Shown here piece by piece: positions 51,504 through 60,586 of a stretch of 64,000 bases of DNA; the first letter of the stretch is position 1, and every line of letters begins with the position of its first letter. The stretch comes from Rhizobium mongolense USDA 1844. GTDB taxonomy: Bacteria > Pseudomonadota > Alphaproteobacteria > Rhizobiales > Rhizobiaceae. Both the position numbers and the translations under genes were made by a program. The DNA lies in the NCBI RefSeq assembly GCF_000419765.1, contig NZ_ATTQ01000015.1:1-64000 (forward strand), read 5' to 3'. Under the pieces are notes generated by a model that was not told the origin of the DNA, ran no database searches, and worked only from the letters and a program-made list of their open reading frames with translations.

Positions 51504-53108
51504 ATGGCGCTCAGTTTCATCAAAAAGGTCTTCACCTTCGGCAAGGAAAAGCCGGCGGAAGAGCAGGCGCCAGAGGCTTCGGAGACAAAAGTTCTCGAAG
51601 CCGAACTGGAGCCGCATTCGCGCGAGGAACACTTGCCGCTCGCAAGTGAGCCCGTTTTGCCGGAGGAGATGGATACCGCAGGTGGCCCGGCTGCGGACGC
51701 TTTAGAGCCTTCCGAAGACGCCGAAGAACCGGCGATCCTTCCGGCCTCCTACCAGATCGGCGATCTTGGAGTGATACCACTCTCGTTGCTGGAGGCCGAG
51801 GCTGAAGCCGAGCCAGAGACGTCAGCGCAAGAAGCGCCCTTGGCGGAGACACCCCCCTCAGTCCCCTCGGAACATCTCCCCCACGAGGGGGGAGTTCAGT
51901 TGGCGGACGAGCCGCCCCTTTCCGATGCTTCTCATGATGACGTCACGGATATTCTTCCAGAAGAGATTTCCGGGACGGCTGAGGGAGGGCAAAGCGCTCC
52001 GGTTCAGCCAGTCTCCCTCCTTGTGGGGGAGATGCCCGTTGTGGGCGAGATGCCCGGCAGGGTGGAGGGGGATGCTCCTGGCCCTGAAGCGGATGGCGAG
52101 CATGCTTCAAGGACCGAACCTGTCCTTCCCAGGGGCTTTGCAACCACTCCGAAAATCACCGAACCGGAGCCGATTGCTCCTGCGCCGAAACTCAGTTGGT
52201 TCCAGCGTCTGCGCGCCGGTCTCGCGCGTACGTCGTCGCAACTCACGGGCCAGATTTCCGCGCTCTTCACCAAGCGCAAGCTGGACGACGACACGCTTCA
52301 GGATCTCGAAGACCTGCTGATACAAGCCGACCTCGGCGTCGAGACCGCCATGCGTGTCACCGATACGCTTGCTTCCGAGCGCTATGGCAAGGATGTGACC
52401 GGCGAGGATGTCAGCCGCATCATGGCGTCGGAAATTGCCAAAGTGTTGAAGCCGGTCGCAAAGCCTTTGCAGCTCGATCTCACCCACAAGCCGCATGTCA
52501 TTCTCGTCGTCGGCGTCAACGGCACCGGCAAGACGACGACGATCGGCAAGCTGGCGTCGAAGCTTTCGGGTGCCGGATTGAAGGTCATGGTGGCGGCTGG
52601 CGATACGTTCCGCGCCGCGGCGATCGAGCAGTTGAAGATCTGGGCCGATCGCACGAAGTCCGAATTCATCGGCACCAAGCTTGGTGCGGATGCCGCAGGT
52701 CTCGCCTACGACGCCTTCGAGCAGGCGAAGGCGAAAAAGTGCGACGTGCTGATCATCGATACCGCCGGCCGTTTGCAAAACAAGGCGGAGCTGATGGCGG
52801 AGCTTGAAAAGATCGTCCGCGTGCTCGGCAAGCTCGATCCCGACGCGCCGCATACGGTGCTGCAGACGCTGGATGCGACCACCGGCCAGAACGCTCTCAA
52901 TCAGGTCGAAATCTTCCGCAATGTTGCGGGCGTCAACGGCCTGATCATGACCAAGCTCGACGGTACGGCAAGGGGCGGCATCCTCGTTGCGATCTCCGCC
53001 AAGCACAAACTACCGGTCTATTTCATCGGCGTCGGCGAAGGTGTAGACGATCTGGAGCCCTTCGAGGCCGAGGATTTCGCTCAAGCCATTGCCGGTCTTG
53101 GGCAATGA
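51504..53108 (+). CDS. ftsY: Signal recognition particle receptor FtsY
   Basis: A 534-residue SRP receptor. The first 230 residues are an acidic, Pro-rich A domain after the membrane-targeting helix MALSFIKKVFTFG. The NG GTPase follows: P-loop GVNGTGKTTTIGKLASKL at about residue 337, GDTFRAAAIEQL, DTAGRLQNKAELM and TKLDGTARGG. The A domain contains an in-frame copy of a palindromic repeat (residues about 124–177), making it longer than usual. It docks Ffh–ribosome complexes at the membrane. Located 15 bases after mtaB. Confidence 0.95.
   Translation: MALSFIKKVFTFGKEKPAEEQAPEASETKVLEAELEPHSREEHLPLASEPVLPEEMDTAGGPAADALEPSEDAEEPAILPASYQIGDLGVIPLSLLEAEAEAEPETSAQEAPLAETPPSVPSEHLPHEGGVQLADEPPLSDASHDDVTDILPEEISGTAEGGQSAPVQPVSLLVGEMPVVGEMPGRVEGDAPGPEADGEHASRTEPVLPRGFATTPKITEPEPIAPAPKLSWFQRLRAGLARTSSQLTGQISALFTKRKLDDDTLQDLEDLLIQADLGVETAMRVTDTLASERYGKDVTGEDVSRIMASEIAKVLKPVAKPLQLDLTHKPHVILVVGVNGTGKTTTIGKLASKLSGAGLKVMVAAGDTFRAAAIEQLKIWADRTKSEFIGTKLGADAAGLAYDAFEQAKAKKCDVLIIDTAGRLQNKAELMAELEKIVRVLGKLDPDAPHTVLQTLDATTGQNALNQVEIFRNVAGVNGLIMTKLDGTARGGILVAISAKHKLPVYFIGVGEGVDDLEPFEAEDFAQAIAGLGQ
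51850..52072. repeat. Rhizobial intergenic-type palindromic repeat inside ftsY
   Basis: Two 22-base arms, 51873–51894 and 52013–52034, are inverted repeats of each other matching at 20 of 22 positions; each reads CATCTCCCCCAC followed by a G-rich complement. Outside them are further C-rich and G-rich flanks (CCCCCCTCAGTCCCCTC, GGGTGGAGGGGG). This is the style of the mosaic elements scattered between rhizobial genes, here translated in frame. Confidence 0.65.
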
Positions 53109-53166
53109 TGCCACAGATAAGCCGGAACAGCGCGCAAGCCGCGCGAACGACAGGTTTGACGAATCT

Positions 53167-53811
53167 ATGACCACTGAAAGCGATATTACTCCCAGCGCCG
53201 CCGACCGGCACCATCCGATGCTGAAGCTGGCGCTGGAACTCGGGCCGCTGCTGATCTTCTTCTTCTCCAATCTGCGCGGCGCCTGGCTGGTCGAGAGATT
53301 CCCTGCATTGTCCGAACTCGGTGGGCCGCTCTTCGTGGCGACGGGGCTTTTCATGGCGGCGACGATCGTCTCGCTCGTCGTTTCCAAGCTCGTCCTTGGC
53401 CATCTGCCGATCATGCCCTTCGTGTCGGGCGTCGTCGTTTTGATCTTCGGTTCGCTGTCGATCTACCTGCAGAACGAAACATTCATCAAAATGAAGCCGA
53501 CGATTGTCAATACGCTGTTCGGTGTCGCGCTGCTGGGCGGGCTTGCCTTTGGCAGGTCGCTGCTCGGCTACGTTTTCAACGCGGCCTTTCAGCTCGATGC
53601 TGAAGGCTGGCGCAAGCTGACGGTCCGTTGGGGCGTTTTCTTCCTGTTCCTTGCCGTTCTAAACGAAGTCGTCTGGCGCAATTTTTCCGATGACTTCTGG
53701 GTGACCTTCAAGGTCTGGGGGACGATGCCGATCACCATCATCTTTACGATGGCGCAGATGCCGCTCATCCTGAAGCATTCGATAACGCCTGCAGGAGAGA
53801 CCGAGAAGTGA
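53167..53811 (+). CDS. yciB: Septation/inner membrane protein YciB (IspZ) family
   Basis: A 214-residue membrane protein with about five helices. Family signatures are KLALELGPLLIFFFSNLRG, KMKPTIVNTLFGVALLGG and LNEVVWRNFSDDFWVTFKVWG. In E. coli YciB links envelope synthesis with division. ATG 53167 begins MTTESDITPSAADRHHPM and excludes an upstream overlap with ftsY. Its stop overlaps the next gene's GTG start. Confidence 0.9.
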   Translation: MTTESDITPSAADRHHPMLKLALELGPLLIFFFSNLRGAWLVERFPALSELGGPLFVATGLFMAATIVSLVVSKLVLGHLPIMPFVSGVVVLIFGSLSIYLQNETFIKMKPTIVNTLFGVALLGGLAFGRSLLGYVFNAAFQLDAEGWRKLTVRWGVFFLFLAVLNEVVWRNFSDDFWVTFKVWGTMPITIIFTMAQMPLILKHSITPAGETEK

Positions 53812-54395
53812 CGGCATTCAGTGCGGCGGAAAGAGCGAGACGTCAGAATTTCTGGTTCGCAGCCTGCCTTTCGGTTTTGATCGTCCAGATCGCTGCCGAG
53901 TACCTAATGGGCCGCACGCCGATCTGCGCCTGCGGCTATGTCAAGCTGTGGGAAGGCGTCGTCAACTCGAGCGGCAATTCCCAGCATCTTTCGGACTGGT
54001 ACACGCCGTCCCACATCATTCACGGCTTCCTGTTCTATGGGCTGGCGCATCTCGTACTGCGTAACAGACCGATCGCCGTCCGCCTGCTTCTGGCGCTCGT
54101 CGTCGAATCCGGCTGGGAACTGCTCGAGAACTCGCCGATCATCATCGACCGCTACCGTGCGGCAACGATCTCCCTCGATTATTACGGCGATAGTATCCTG
54201 AACTCGGCCATGGACACCGTCTTCATGGTCGCCGGCTTCTTCTTCGCTGCCCGCGCTCCGATCGCGCTCACAGTCGCCATCGCGATCTTCTTCGAGATTT
54301 TCACGGGTTACATGATCCGTGACAACCTGACGCTCAACGTGCTGATGCTGATCTGGCCGGTCGAGGCGGTCAAGGCCTGGCAGAGTGCGGTTTAG
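53808..54395 (+). CDS. DUF2585 (UPF0314) family membrane protein
   Basis: A 195-residue membrane protein with four to five helices. Conserved blocks are LMGRTPICACGYVKLWEG, HLSDWYTPSHIIHGFLFYGL and VVESGWELLENSPIIIDRYR, which define this Rhizobiales-centred family. Function unknown; conserved Cys, His and acidic residues near membrane borders suggest metal or cofactor binding, which is a guess. GTG 53808 overlaps the yciB stop. It converges on ccmG. Confidence 0.88.
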   Translation: MTAFSAAERARRQNFWFAACLSVLIVQIAAEYLMGRTPICACGYVKLWEGVVNSSGNSQHLSDWYTPSHIIHGFLFYGLAHLVLRNRPIAVRLLLALVVESGWELLENSPIIIDRYRAATISLDYYGDSILNSAMDTVFMVAGFFFAARAPIALTVAIAIFFEIFTGYMIRDNLTLNVLMLIWPVEAVKAWQSAV

Positions 54396-54997
54396 GAAAC
54401 CGGTTTCCCGAGCGCCTTTTCCATTGCAGGATAGAGGCCTTCCTTGAGGCTGACGTCATCGAAGGGGCCGACGCGTTTATAGAGGATCGTGCCGTCGGCG
54501 GCGACCAGGTAACTCTCCGGAATGCCATAGACACCCCAGTCGATCGCCGCTTTGCCATTCGGATCGACGCCGATTGCGGCATAGGGGTTTCCGAGCTCGC
54601 CAAGGAAACGCAGCGCGCTGTCGTTCTTGTCCTTGTAGTTGATCGCGACGATGTTCAGCCGGTTGTCCTTTGCCAGTTCCGTCAGGATTGGATGCTCCTC
54701 CCGGCAAGGAAGGCACCAGGAGGCAAAGACATTGACCAGCGTCAGCTTGCCCTTGATCGCGCTATCCGTCAGCGGCGGCAGATTGGACCCTTCGAGCGAT
54801 GGCAGGTTTAATTCCGGAGCTTTGGTGCCGATCAGCGCTGAGGGGATCTCGGAAATGTTCTTGCCGTGGAAATCCTGATCGTAAAGCATCTTTGCTGCCG
54901 TCGCGGCAATGCCGCCGAAAACGACAAGCGGGATCAATGCCAGCGCGTAACGGGCAAAGCCGCGTGGTTTTGGCCGATCTGCTTGGGGCGCGCTCAT
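54392..54997 (-). CDS. ccmG: Cytochrome c biogenesis thiol:disulfide oxidoreductase CcmG (DsbE)
   Basis: A 201-residue membrane-anchored thioredoxin. One N-terminal helix (residues about 15–38) is followed by a periplasmic domain with active-site WCLPC (Cys95, Cys98) and the cis-Pro region YGIPESYLV. It reduces apocytochrome c before haem attachment. Its ATG overlaps the ccmD stop (ATGA). Confidence 0.93.
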   Translation of the reverse strand: MSAPQADRPKPRGFARYALALIPLVVFGGIAATAAKMLYDQDFHGKNISEIPSALIGTKAPELNLPSLEGSNLPPLTDSAIKGKLTLVNVFASWCLPCREEHPILTELAKDNRLNIVAINYKDKNDSALRFLGELGNPYAAIGVDPNGKAAIDWGVYGIPESYLVAADGTILYKRVGPFDDVSLKEGLYPAMEKALGKPVS

Positions 54998-55164
54998 TCG
55001 CTATCCTTCAAACGCACCGAACGGCGGCGGATACCGGAAGCTTCCAGGGCCGCCAGTTCCTTCTGCCGCGCGCGCCCGTCCACCCAGATCCACAGCGTCA
55101 CGGCGATGGTGACGAAAGCGGCGAACCCATAGGAACTGTAAACATAAAAGGCGTGCGTCATCAT
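54994..55164 (-). CDS. ccmD: Haem exporter protein CcmD
   Basis: A 56-residue protein: one membrane helix (SYGFAAFVTIAVTLWIWVDG) followed by a basic cytoplasmic tail, exactly the CcmD plan. It bridges CcmABC and CcmE during haem chaperone release. It overlaps ccmC by one codon region (55164) and ccmG by 4 bases. Either of two adjacent ATGs (55164, 55161) may be used. Confidence 0.88.
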   Translation of the reverse strand: MMTHAFYVYSSYGFAAFVTIAVTLWIWVDGRARQKELAALEASGIRRRSVRLKDSE

Positions 55165-55925
55165 CAATCCTCACGGCTTGCCATGCGCGCGGCAAGACGG
55201 CGCTGGGCGGCGACGCGGCGCCGCCAGATTTCGTTGCGCATCGCCGTGATGTGCAGCGTGAAGAAGAGCAGCGTGAAGCCGATTGCCATCACGAAAAGCG
55301 GGCGCAGGAACTCGGGGTCGATCGCCGGGCCGGCGAGGCGCATGACGCTCGCAGGCTGATGCAACGTATTCCACCAGTCGACCGAGAACTTGATGATCGG
55401 GATATTGACGAATCCGACGAGGATCAGAACCGCGGTGACACGCGCGGCCCTTGACGGATCATCGATGGCGCGGTTCAGCGCAATCAGGCCGAGATACATC
55501 AGGAAGAGGATGAAGACGGACGTCAGCCGTGCGTCCCAGACCCACCAGGTGCCCCACATGGGCTTGCCCCAGAGCGAACCGGTGACCAATGCAAGGAGCG
55601 TGAAGGAGGCGCCGAGTGGTGCTGCGGCCTTGGCGGAGACATCGGCCAGCGGATGGCGCCAGACGAGCGTGCCGATCGCCGAAATGCTCATCACGGTGTA
55701 GCACATCATCGAAAGCCAGGCCGAAGGCACATGGAGATACATGATGCGGACGGTTTCGCCCTGCTGGTAGTCGCCTTTCGTCGAGAAGCTGAGGTACAAT
55801 CCGATGATGAGACAGAGCGCCGTTGCCGCCGCCATCCACGGGATGGTGCGCTGCGCCAGCGCCAGAAACCGCGTCGGATTGGCGAGATCGCTGATTTTGC
55901 TGATGGCAAGGCTTGTTTCGTTCAT
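55164..55925 (-). CDS. ccmC: Haem exporter membrane protein CcmC
   Basis: A 253-residue six-helix membrane protein. The tryptophan-rich periplasmic haem-handling motif is WGTWWVWDARLTS, and the flanking His ligands lie in YLHVPSAWLS and NTLHQPASV. It loads haem onto CcmE. ATG 55925 (MNETSLA) is preferred over longer frames. Part of the ccmABCDG run. Confidence 0.93.
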   Translation of the reverse strand: MNETSLAISKISDLANPTRFLALAQRTIPWMAAATALCLIIGLYLSFSTKGDYQQGETVRIMYLHVPSAWLSMMCYTVMSISAIGTLVWRHPLADVSAKAAAPLGASFTLLALVTGSLWGKPMWGTWWVWDARLTSVFILFLMYLGLIALNRAIDDPSRAARVTAVLILVGFVNIPIIKFSVDWWNTLHQPASVMRLAGPAIDPEFLRPLFVMAIGFTLLFFTLHITAMRNEIWRRRVAAQRRLAARMASRED

Positions 55926-55983
55926 GAACGGTTCTTTACCTTGAACGCGGTGCTCCCGCAATTGATCGTGATCAAAGAGCCAA

Positions 55984-56643
55984 TCAATCCGACGTGTTTC
56001 GCAGCGCAAGTGCTGCGGCTGCCGGACCGATGACGGCAAAGAACATCGTCAATGCGATCAGAATGAGGAAGGGCGGCAGGAAAGGTGCCGGATCTTCCAC
56101 TGCCGCATAGGTGGCGCTGACGCCGAAGATCAGCACCGGAATGGTCAATGGCAGAACAAGGATCGAGACCAGCAGCCCGCCGCGCGGAAGGGCGACGGCG
56201 ACAGCCGCGCCGACGGCGCCGATGAAGGTGATGGCGGGCGAGCCGGCCAAGAGCGTCAGCATCGTCGCGCCGATGGCGACCTCGTCCATGTTCATGAAGA
56301 GACCGAGGAACGGGGAGGCAATCACCAATGGCAGGCTCGTCGCCGTCCAATGCGCGGAGCATTTGACAAGAACCGTCAGCACGAGCGGCGTTTCCTGCAT
56401 CAGCATCAAGTCCAGCGAACCGTCGTCGCGTTCGGCTTGGAAAAGCCGGTCAAGACCCAGCAAAGCCGCAAGCAGCGCGCCAATCCAGACGATGGCGGGG
56501 CCGATCCTGGAAAGCAGGTTCAGGTCCGGCCCGACGCCGAACGGGATGACAGCGACGACGGTGAGGAAAAACAGCACGCCGATCAGAGCGCCGCCGCCGG
56601 CGCGGATGGAGAGCTTCAGATCGCGGAAGAAGAGGGCGGTCAT
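55984..56643 (-). CDS. ccmB: Haem exporter membrane protein CcmB
   Basis: A 219-residue six-helix ABC membrane subunit. Typical segments are FFRDLKLSIRAGGGALIGVLFF, FQAERDDGSLDLMLMQETPL, which is the coupling region, and GLLVSILVLPLTIPVLIFG. It partners the CcmA ATPase. A 124-base spacer with a repeat fragment separates it from ccmA, unlike the tight spacing of the other ccm genes. Confidence 0.92.
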   Translation of the reverse strand: MTALFFRDLKLSIRAGGGALIGVLFFLTVVAVIPFGVGPDLNLLSRIGPAIVWIGALLAALLGLDRLFQAERDDGSLDLMLMQETPLVLTVLVKCSAHWTATSLPLVIASPFLGLFMNMDEVAIGATMLTLLAGSPAITFIGAVGAAVAVALPRGGLLVSILVLPLTIPVLIFGVSATYAAVEDPAPFLPPFLILIALTMFFAVIGPAAAALALRNTSD

Positions 56644-56682
56644 GTGAGGTGTCCTTCTTCGCGGACGGCTAAGGACCCCTCC

Positions 56683-56714
56683 CCAAACCCTCCCCACAGG
56701 AGGACGTGGCTAAC
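56683..56714. repeat. Fragment of rhizobial C-rich repeat between ccmA and ccmB
   Basis: The short sequence CCCCTCCCCAAACCCTCC followed by CCACAGGAGG has the composition and order of rhizobial intergenic mosaic elements, similar to the arms in ftsY. It fills the only sizeable gap in the ccm operon. Confidence 0.4.
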
Positions 56715-56767
56715 GTGCGGCGCTGTTTGCTGCCGACAAAGATCCGATCCGCAAGCCACAAGCTTCA

Positions 56768-57415
56768 TCAACCCCAAACTCCTCGATCCACACCCGCAAA
56801 CCCCGTCATCTTCAGTTCCCGGGCACTCTGAAGCCCGAGCGGCTGATGGGTCGCGGCGACAACAATGCCGCCCTTCCTTCGGTGGTCGTCGATGAGATCG
56901 GCAAACAAGCGGTCGGCGCTGGCATCGAGTGCTGCGGTCGGTTCGTCGAGAATCCAGACCGGGCGGTAGGCAACGAGCAGCTTGGCGAAGGCAAAGCGGC
57001 GTTGCTGGCCGGCGGAGAGATAACCGAAGGGAAGATGCGTAATGTCCGAAAGTCCGACAGCCTCGGCGGCGTCTTCGATCGACAGTTCCGAGGCGCCGAG
57101 GACGTCGCCGAGAAAGTTTTGCCAGAAGGCCAGATTTTCGGAAACGGTTAGCTCGCTTTTCATCGCGTTGCGGTGGCCGAGATAGTGGCTGACCTCGCGC
57201 GTATTCCGGTCCGTTTGACCACGCGAATCAGTGAATTCAACTGTGCCCCTTTCGGGCCTCAAAAGACCGGCCACGACGCGCAGCAAAGTCGACTTTCCCG
57301 ATCCGTTTTTCCCAGTCAAAACCAGCGCTTCGCCTGCGTCGAGGCGAAAGGATACGTCTGCGAAAATCAGGTCTTCGCCCCGCCTGGCAGCGAGATTGGA
57401 GGCGTCGAGATGCAT
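56768..57415 (-). CDS. ccmA: Cytochrome c maturation ABC ATPase CcmA
   Basis: A 215-residue ABC ATPase. Walker A is GKNGSGKSTLLR, the signature variant is YLSAGQQRRFAFAKLL, Walker B is PVWILDEPTAALD and the H-loop is ATHQPL. It hydrolyses ATP to free holo-CcmE from CcmCD. ATG 57415 starts MHLDASNLAARRGEDL. First gene of the minus-strand ccm operon and divergent from acnA. Confidence 0.93.
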   Translation of the reverse strand: MHLDASNLAARRGEDLIFADVSFRLDAGEALVLTGKNGSGKSTLLRVVAGLLRPERGTVEFTDSRGQTDRNTREVSHYLGHRNAMKSELTVSENLAFWQNFLGDVLGASELSIEDAAEAVGLSDITHLPFGYLSAGQQRRFAFAKLLVAYRPVWILDEPTAALDASADRLFADLIDDHRRKGGIVVAATHQPLGLQSARELKMTGFAGVDRGVWG

Positions 57416-57675
57416 AGGTTTTCCGTTCAATAAGTTTTTAGTCACCGCGACGCAAAAAATGTCCCAAATGGGCCGAGCCCTCTCTGGCACCTTTCTTAGA
57501 AATTATCTATAAGACCCGCAACCACGCCAGCGGCCGGCGTGAATTTCATCCTTGCGCCGAACTTGGAGAAACCTCTCCACGTGCGGACAGCGGAAATGGC
57601 CGTACCCGCATCCTGATGTGCATTAGTGCATAGGCGTCCGCACGACTGTGTTGGCTATCAGAAACGGGGTCTCTC

Positions 57676-60366
57676 GTGTCTAAATCTCTTGACAGCTTCA
57701 ATTGTCGCTCCACGCTTTCCGTGAGCGGAAAGGACTACGTCTATTACAGCCTACCGAAGGCTGAAGCGAATGGTCTTAAGGGCGTGTCGAAGCTTCCCTA
57801 TTCGATGAAGGTTCTGCTCGAGAACCTGCTGCGCTTCGAAGACGGCCAGTCGGTCACCAAGGAGCACATCCTCGCGGTCGCCGAATGGCTGAACAACAAG
57901 GGCTCCGTCGAAAACGAAATCGCCTATCGCCCGGCGCGCGTGCTGATGCAGGACTTCACTGGCGTTCCGGCGGTGGTCGACCTTGCGGCGATGCGCGACG
58001 CAATGGTCTCGCTCGGCGGCGATCCTGAAAAGATCAACCCCCTCGTGCCCGTCGACCTCGTCATCGACCATTCCGTCATCGTCGATGAATTCGGCACGCC
58101 GCAGGCCTTCGCCAAGAACGTCGAACTTGAATACCAGCGCAACGGCGAGCGCTACCGCTTCCTGAAGTGGGGCCAGCAGGCATTCAAGAATTTCCGCGTC
58201 GTTCCTCCCGGCACCGGCATCTGTCACCAGGTCAATCTCGAATATCTCGGCCAGACGGTGTGGACGAAGGATGAGGACGGTGAGACGATCGCCTATCCGG
58301 ACACCTGCGTCGGTACCGACTCGCACACGACGATGATCAACGGCCTCGGCGTTCTGGGCTGGGGCGTCGGCGGTATCGAAGCAGAAGCCGCCATGCTCGG
58401 CCAGCCGGTCTCCATGCTCCTGCCGGAAGTCATCGGCTTCAAGCTCACCGGCAAGCTCAAGGAAGGCGTCACGGCGACGGACCTCGTTCTGACCGTCGTG
58501 CAGATGCTGCGCAAGAAAGGCGTCGTTTCGAAGTTCGTCGAGTTCTTCGGCCCCGGCATGGACAACATGCCGCTTGCCGACCGTGCGACCATCGGCAACA
58601 TGGGTCCGGAATACGGCGCGACCTGTGGCTTCTTCCCGGTCGACGGCGAAACCGTCAACTACCTCACCATGTCCGGCCGCACGCATGACCGGATCGCGCT
58701 CGTTGAAGCCTATTCGAAGGCGCAAGGCATGTGGCGCGAAGGCGATGGTTCCGACCTCGTCTTCACCGACACGCTGGAACTCGACCTCGGCGACGTCGTG
58801 CCGTCGATGGCAGGTCCGAAGCGTCCTGAGGGCCGCATCGCGCTCGAAGACATCGCGTCCGGTTTCGCCACGTCGATGGACGCCGACTACAAGAAGCCCG
58901 GCCAGCTTTCGAACCGTTATGCGGTCGAAGGCACGGACTTCGATCTCGGCCATGGCGACGTTGCCATTGCCGCCATCACATCGTGCACCAATACCTCCAA
59001 CCCGTCGGTTCTGATTGCTGCCGGCCTGCTCGCCCGCAACGCCGTTGCCAAGGGCCTGAAGACCAAGCCCTGGGTCAAGACTTCGCTGGCGCCTGGATCG
59101 CAGGTCGTCGGCGAATACCTTGCCAAGTCCGGCCTGCAGGCCGACCTAGACAAGCTCGGCTTCAACCTCGTCGGCTTCGGCTGCACGACCTGCATCGGCA
59201 ATTCCGGCCCGCTGCCGGCGCCGGTCTCGAAGACGATCAACGACAAGGGCCTCATCGTTTCGGGCGTGCTTTCGGGCAACCGCAACTTCGAAGGCCGTAT
59301 CTCGCCGGATGTCCAGGCGAACTATCTGGCATCGCCGCCGCTCGTCGTTGCCTATGCGCTCGCCGGCACCGTCCAGAAGGACCTGACCAAGGAGCCGATC
59401 GGCGAAGACCAGAACGGCAAGCCGGTCTATCTCAAGGACATCTGGCCGACCTCGAAGGAAGTTCAGGAATTCATCCTCAAGTACGTCACCCGCGAACTTT
59501 ACGAAACGAAGTATGCGGATGTCTTCAAGGGTGATGAAAACTGGCAGGCCGTCCAGGTTCCCCCGGGCCAGACCTACGCCTGGGACGATGGCTCGACCTA
59601 CGTCCAGAACCCGCCTTACTTCGTCGGCATGGGCAAGAAGGGCAGCGGCATCTCGGACATCAAGGGTGCTCGCGTCCTAGGCCTGTTCGGCGACAAGATC
59701 ACCACCGACCACATTTCTCCGGCCGGTTCGATCAAGGCTGCTTCGCCGGCCGGTTCTTATCTGCTCGAGCACAATGTCGGGGTCGCGGACTTCAACCAGT
59801 ACGGCACGCGCCGCGGTAACCATGAAGTGATGATGCGTGGCACCTTCGCCAACATCCGCATCCGCAACCACATGCTCGGCCCGAACGGCAAGGAAGGCGG
59901 CTACACGATCCACTATCCGTCGAAGGAAGAGGAATCGATCTACGACGCCGCCATGAAGTACAAGGCAGAGGGCGTTCCGCTCGTCATCTTCGCCGGTGTC
60001 GAATACGGCAACGGTTCGTCGCGCGACTGGGCAGCGAAAGGCACCAACCTGCTCGGCGTCAAGGCCGTTATCGCGCAGTCCTTCGAGCGTATCCACCGCT
60101 CGAACCTGGTCGGCATGGGTGTCATCCCCTTCGTCTTCGAAGATGGCACGACCTGGCAAAGCCTTGGCCTCAAGGGTGACGAGACCGTGACCATCGAGGA
60201 CCTGGAAAACATCAAGCCGCGCGAGAAGAAGATCGCCAAGATCACCTACAGCGACGGCACGGTGAAGGAGGTTCCCCTTCTGTCGCGCGTCGATACGCTC
60301 GACGAAGTGATCTACCTCAACAACGGCGGTATCCTGCAGACGGTCCTGCGCGATCTCGCTGCCTGA
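57676..60366 (+). CDS. acnA: Aconitate hydratase A
   Basis: An 896-residue aconitase of the AcnA/IRP1 type. The [4Fe-4S] ligands are Cys437 (SCTNTSNPSV), Cys503 and Cys506 (GCTTCIGNSGPL). The swivel domain has FGDKITTDHISPAGSI and YGNGSSRDWAAKG. It interconverts citrate and isocitrate in the TCA cycle. The start is GTG 57676, preceded by GGGG at 57665–57668. A strong terminator follows at 60393. Confidence 0.97.
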   Translation: MSKSLDSFNCRSTLSVSGKDYVYYSLPKAEANGLKGVSKLPYSMKVLLENLLRFEDGQSVTKEHILAVAEWLNNKGSVENEIAYRPARVLMQDFTGVPAVVDLAAMRDAMVSLGGDPEKINPLVPVDLVIDHSVIVDEFGTPQAFAKNVELEYQRNGERYRFLKWGQQAFKNFRVVPPGTGICHQVNLEYLGQTVWTKDEDGETIAYPDTCVGTDSHTTMINGLGVLGWGVGGIEAEAAMLGQPVSMLLPEVIGFKLTGKLKEGVTATDLVLTVVQMLRKKGVVSKFVEFFGPGMDNMPLADRATIGNMGPEYGATCGFFPVDGETVNYLTMSGRTHDRIALVEAYSKAQGMWREGDGSDLVFTDTLELDLGDVVPSMAGPKRPEGRIALEDIASGFATSMDADYKKPGQLSNRYAVEGTDFDLGHGDVAIAAITSCTNTSNPSVLIAAGLLARNAVAKGLKTKPWVKTSLAPGSQVVGEYLAKSGLQADLDKLGFNLVGFGCTTCIGNSGPLPAPVSKTINDKGLIVSGVLSGNRNFEGRISPDVQANYLASPPLVVAYALAGTVQKDLTKEPIGEDQNGKPVYLKDIWPTSKEVQEFILKYVTRELYETKYADVFKGDENWQAVQVPPGQTYAWDDGSTYVQNPPYFVGMGKKGSGISDIKGARVLGLFGDKITTDHISPAGSIKAASPAGSYLLEHNVGVADFNQYGTRRGNHEVMMRGTFANIRIRNHMLGPNGKEGGYTIHYPSKEEESIYDAAMKYKAEGVPLVIFAGVEYGNGSSRDWAAKGTNLLGVKAVIAQSFERIHRSNLVGMGVIPFVFEDGTTWQSLGLKGDETVTIEDLENIKPREKKIAKITYSDGTVKEVPLLSRVDTLDEVIYLNNGGILQTVLRDLAA

Positions 60367-60392
60367 TTGTTAAGAAACATGCCAGATAATGG

Positions 60393-60424
60393 CCGCCGGA
60401 GAGCAATCTCCGGCGGTTTTTCTT
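60393..60424 (+). terminator. Rho-independent terminator of acnA
   Basis: CCGCCGGAGA at 60393–60402 pairs with TCTCCGGCGG at 60407–60416 around a 4-base loop, followed by TTTTTCTTT. Confidence 0.92.
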
Positions 60425-60586
60425 TGGGGGGTCCATCTCACGCCGATGTGTTCTAGCAGCGATGCCGACGGGCGGCGTCTCACCCCTTCGTGACTTCCCG
60501 TTTGCAGCCGGAAGGATTATCTCTACGGGCGTAAGTCAGGGCCTGCGGTTTTCGGTCTGCTGCGTGTCTCTGGAAAAGAGGTTGGA

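Noticed and set aside
53089..53166. Upstream extension of yciB into ftsY
   Set aside because: It overlaps the end of ftsY and the added residues are not family-like; ATG 53167 fits better.
57751..58953. 400-codon open frame opposite acnA
   Set aside because: Antisense to a complete aconitase; translation is rich in His, Arg and Asp in the way typical of shadow frames.
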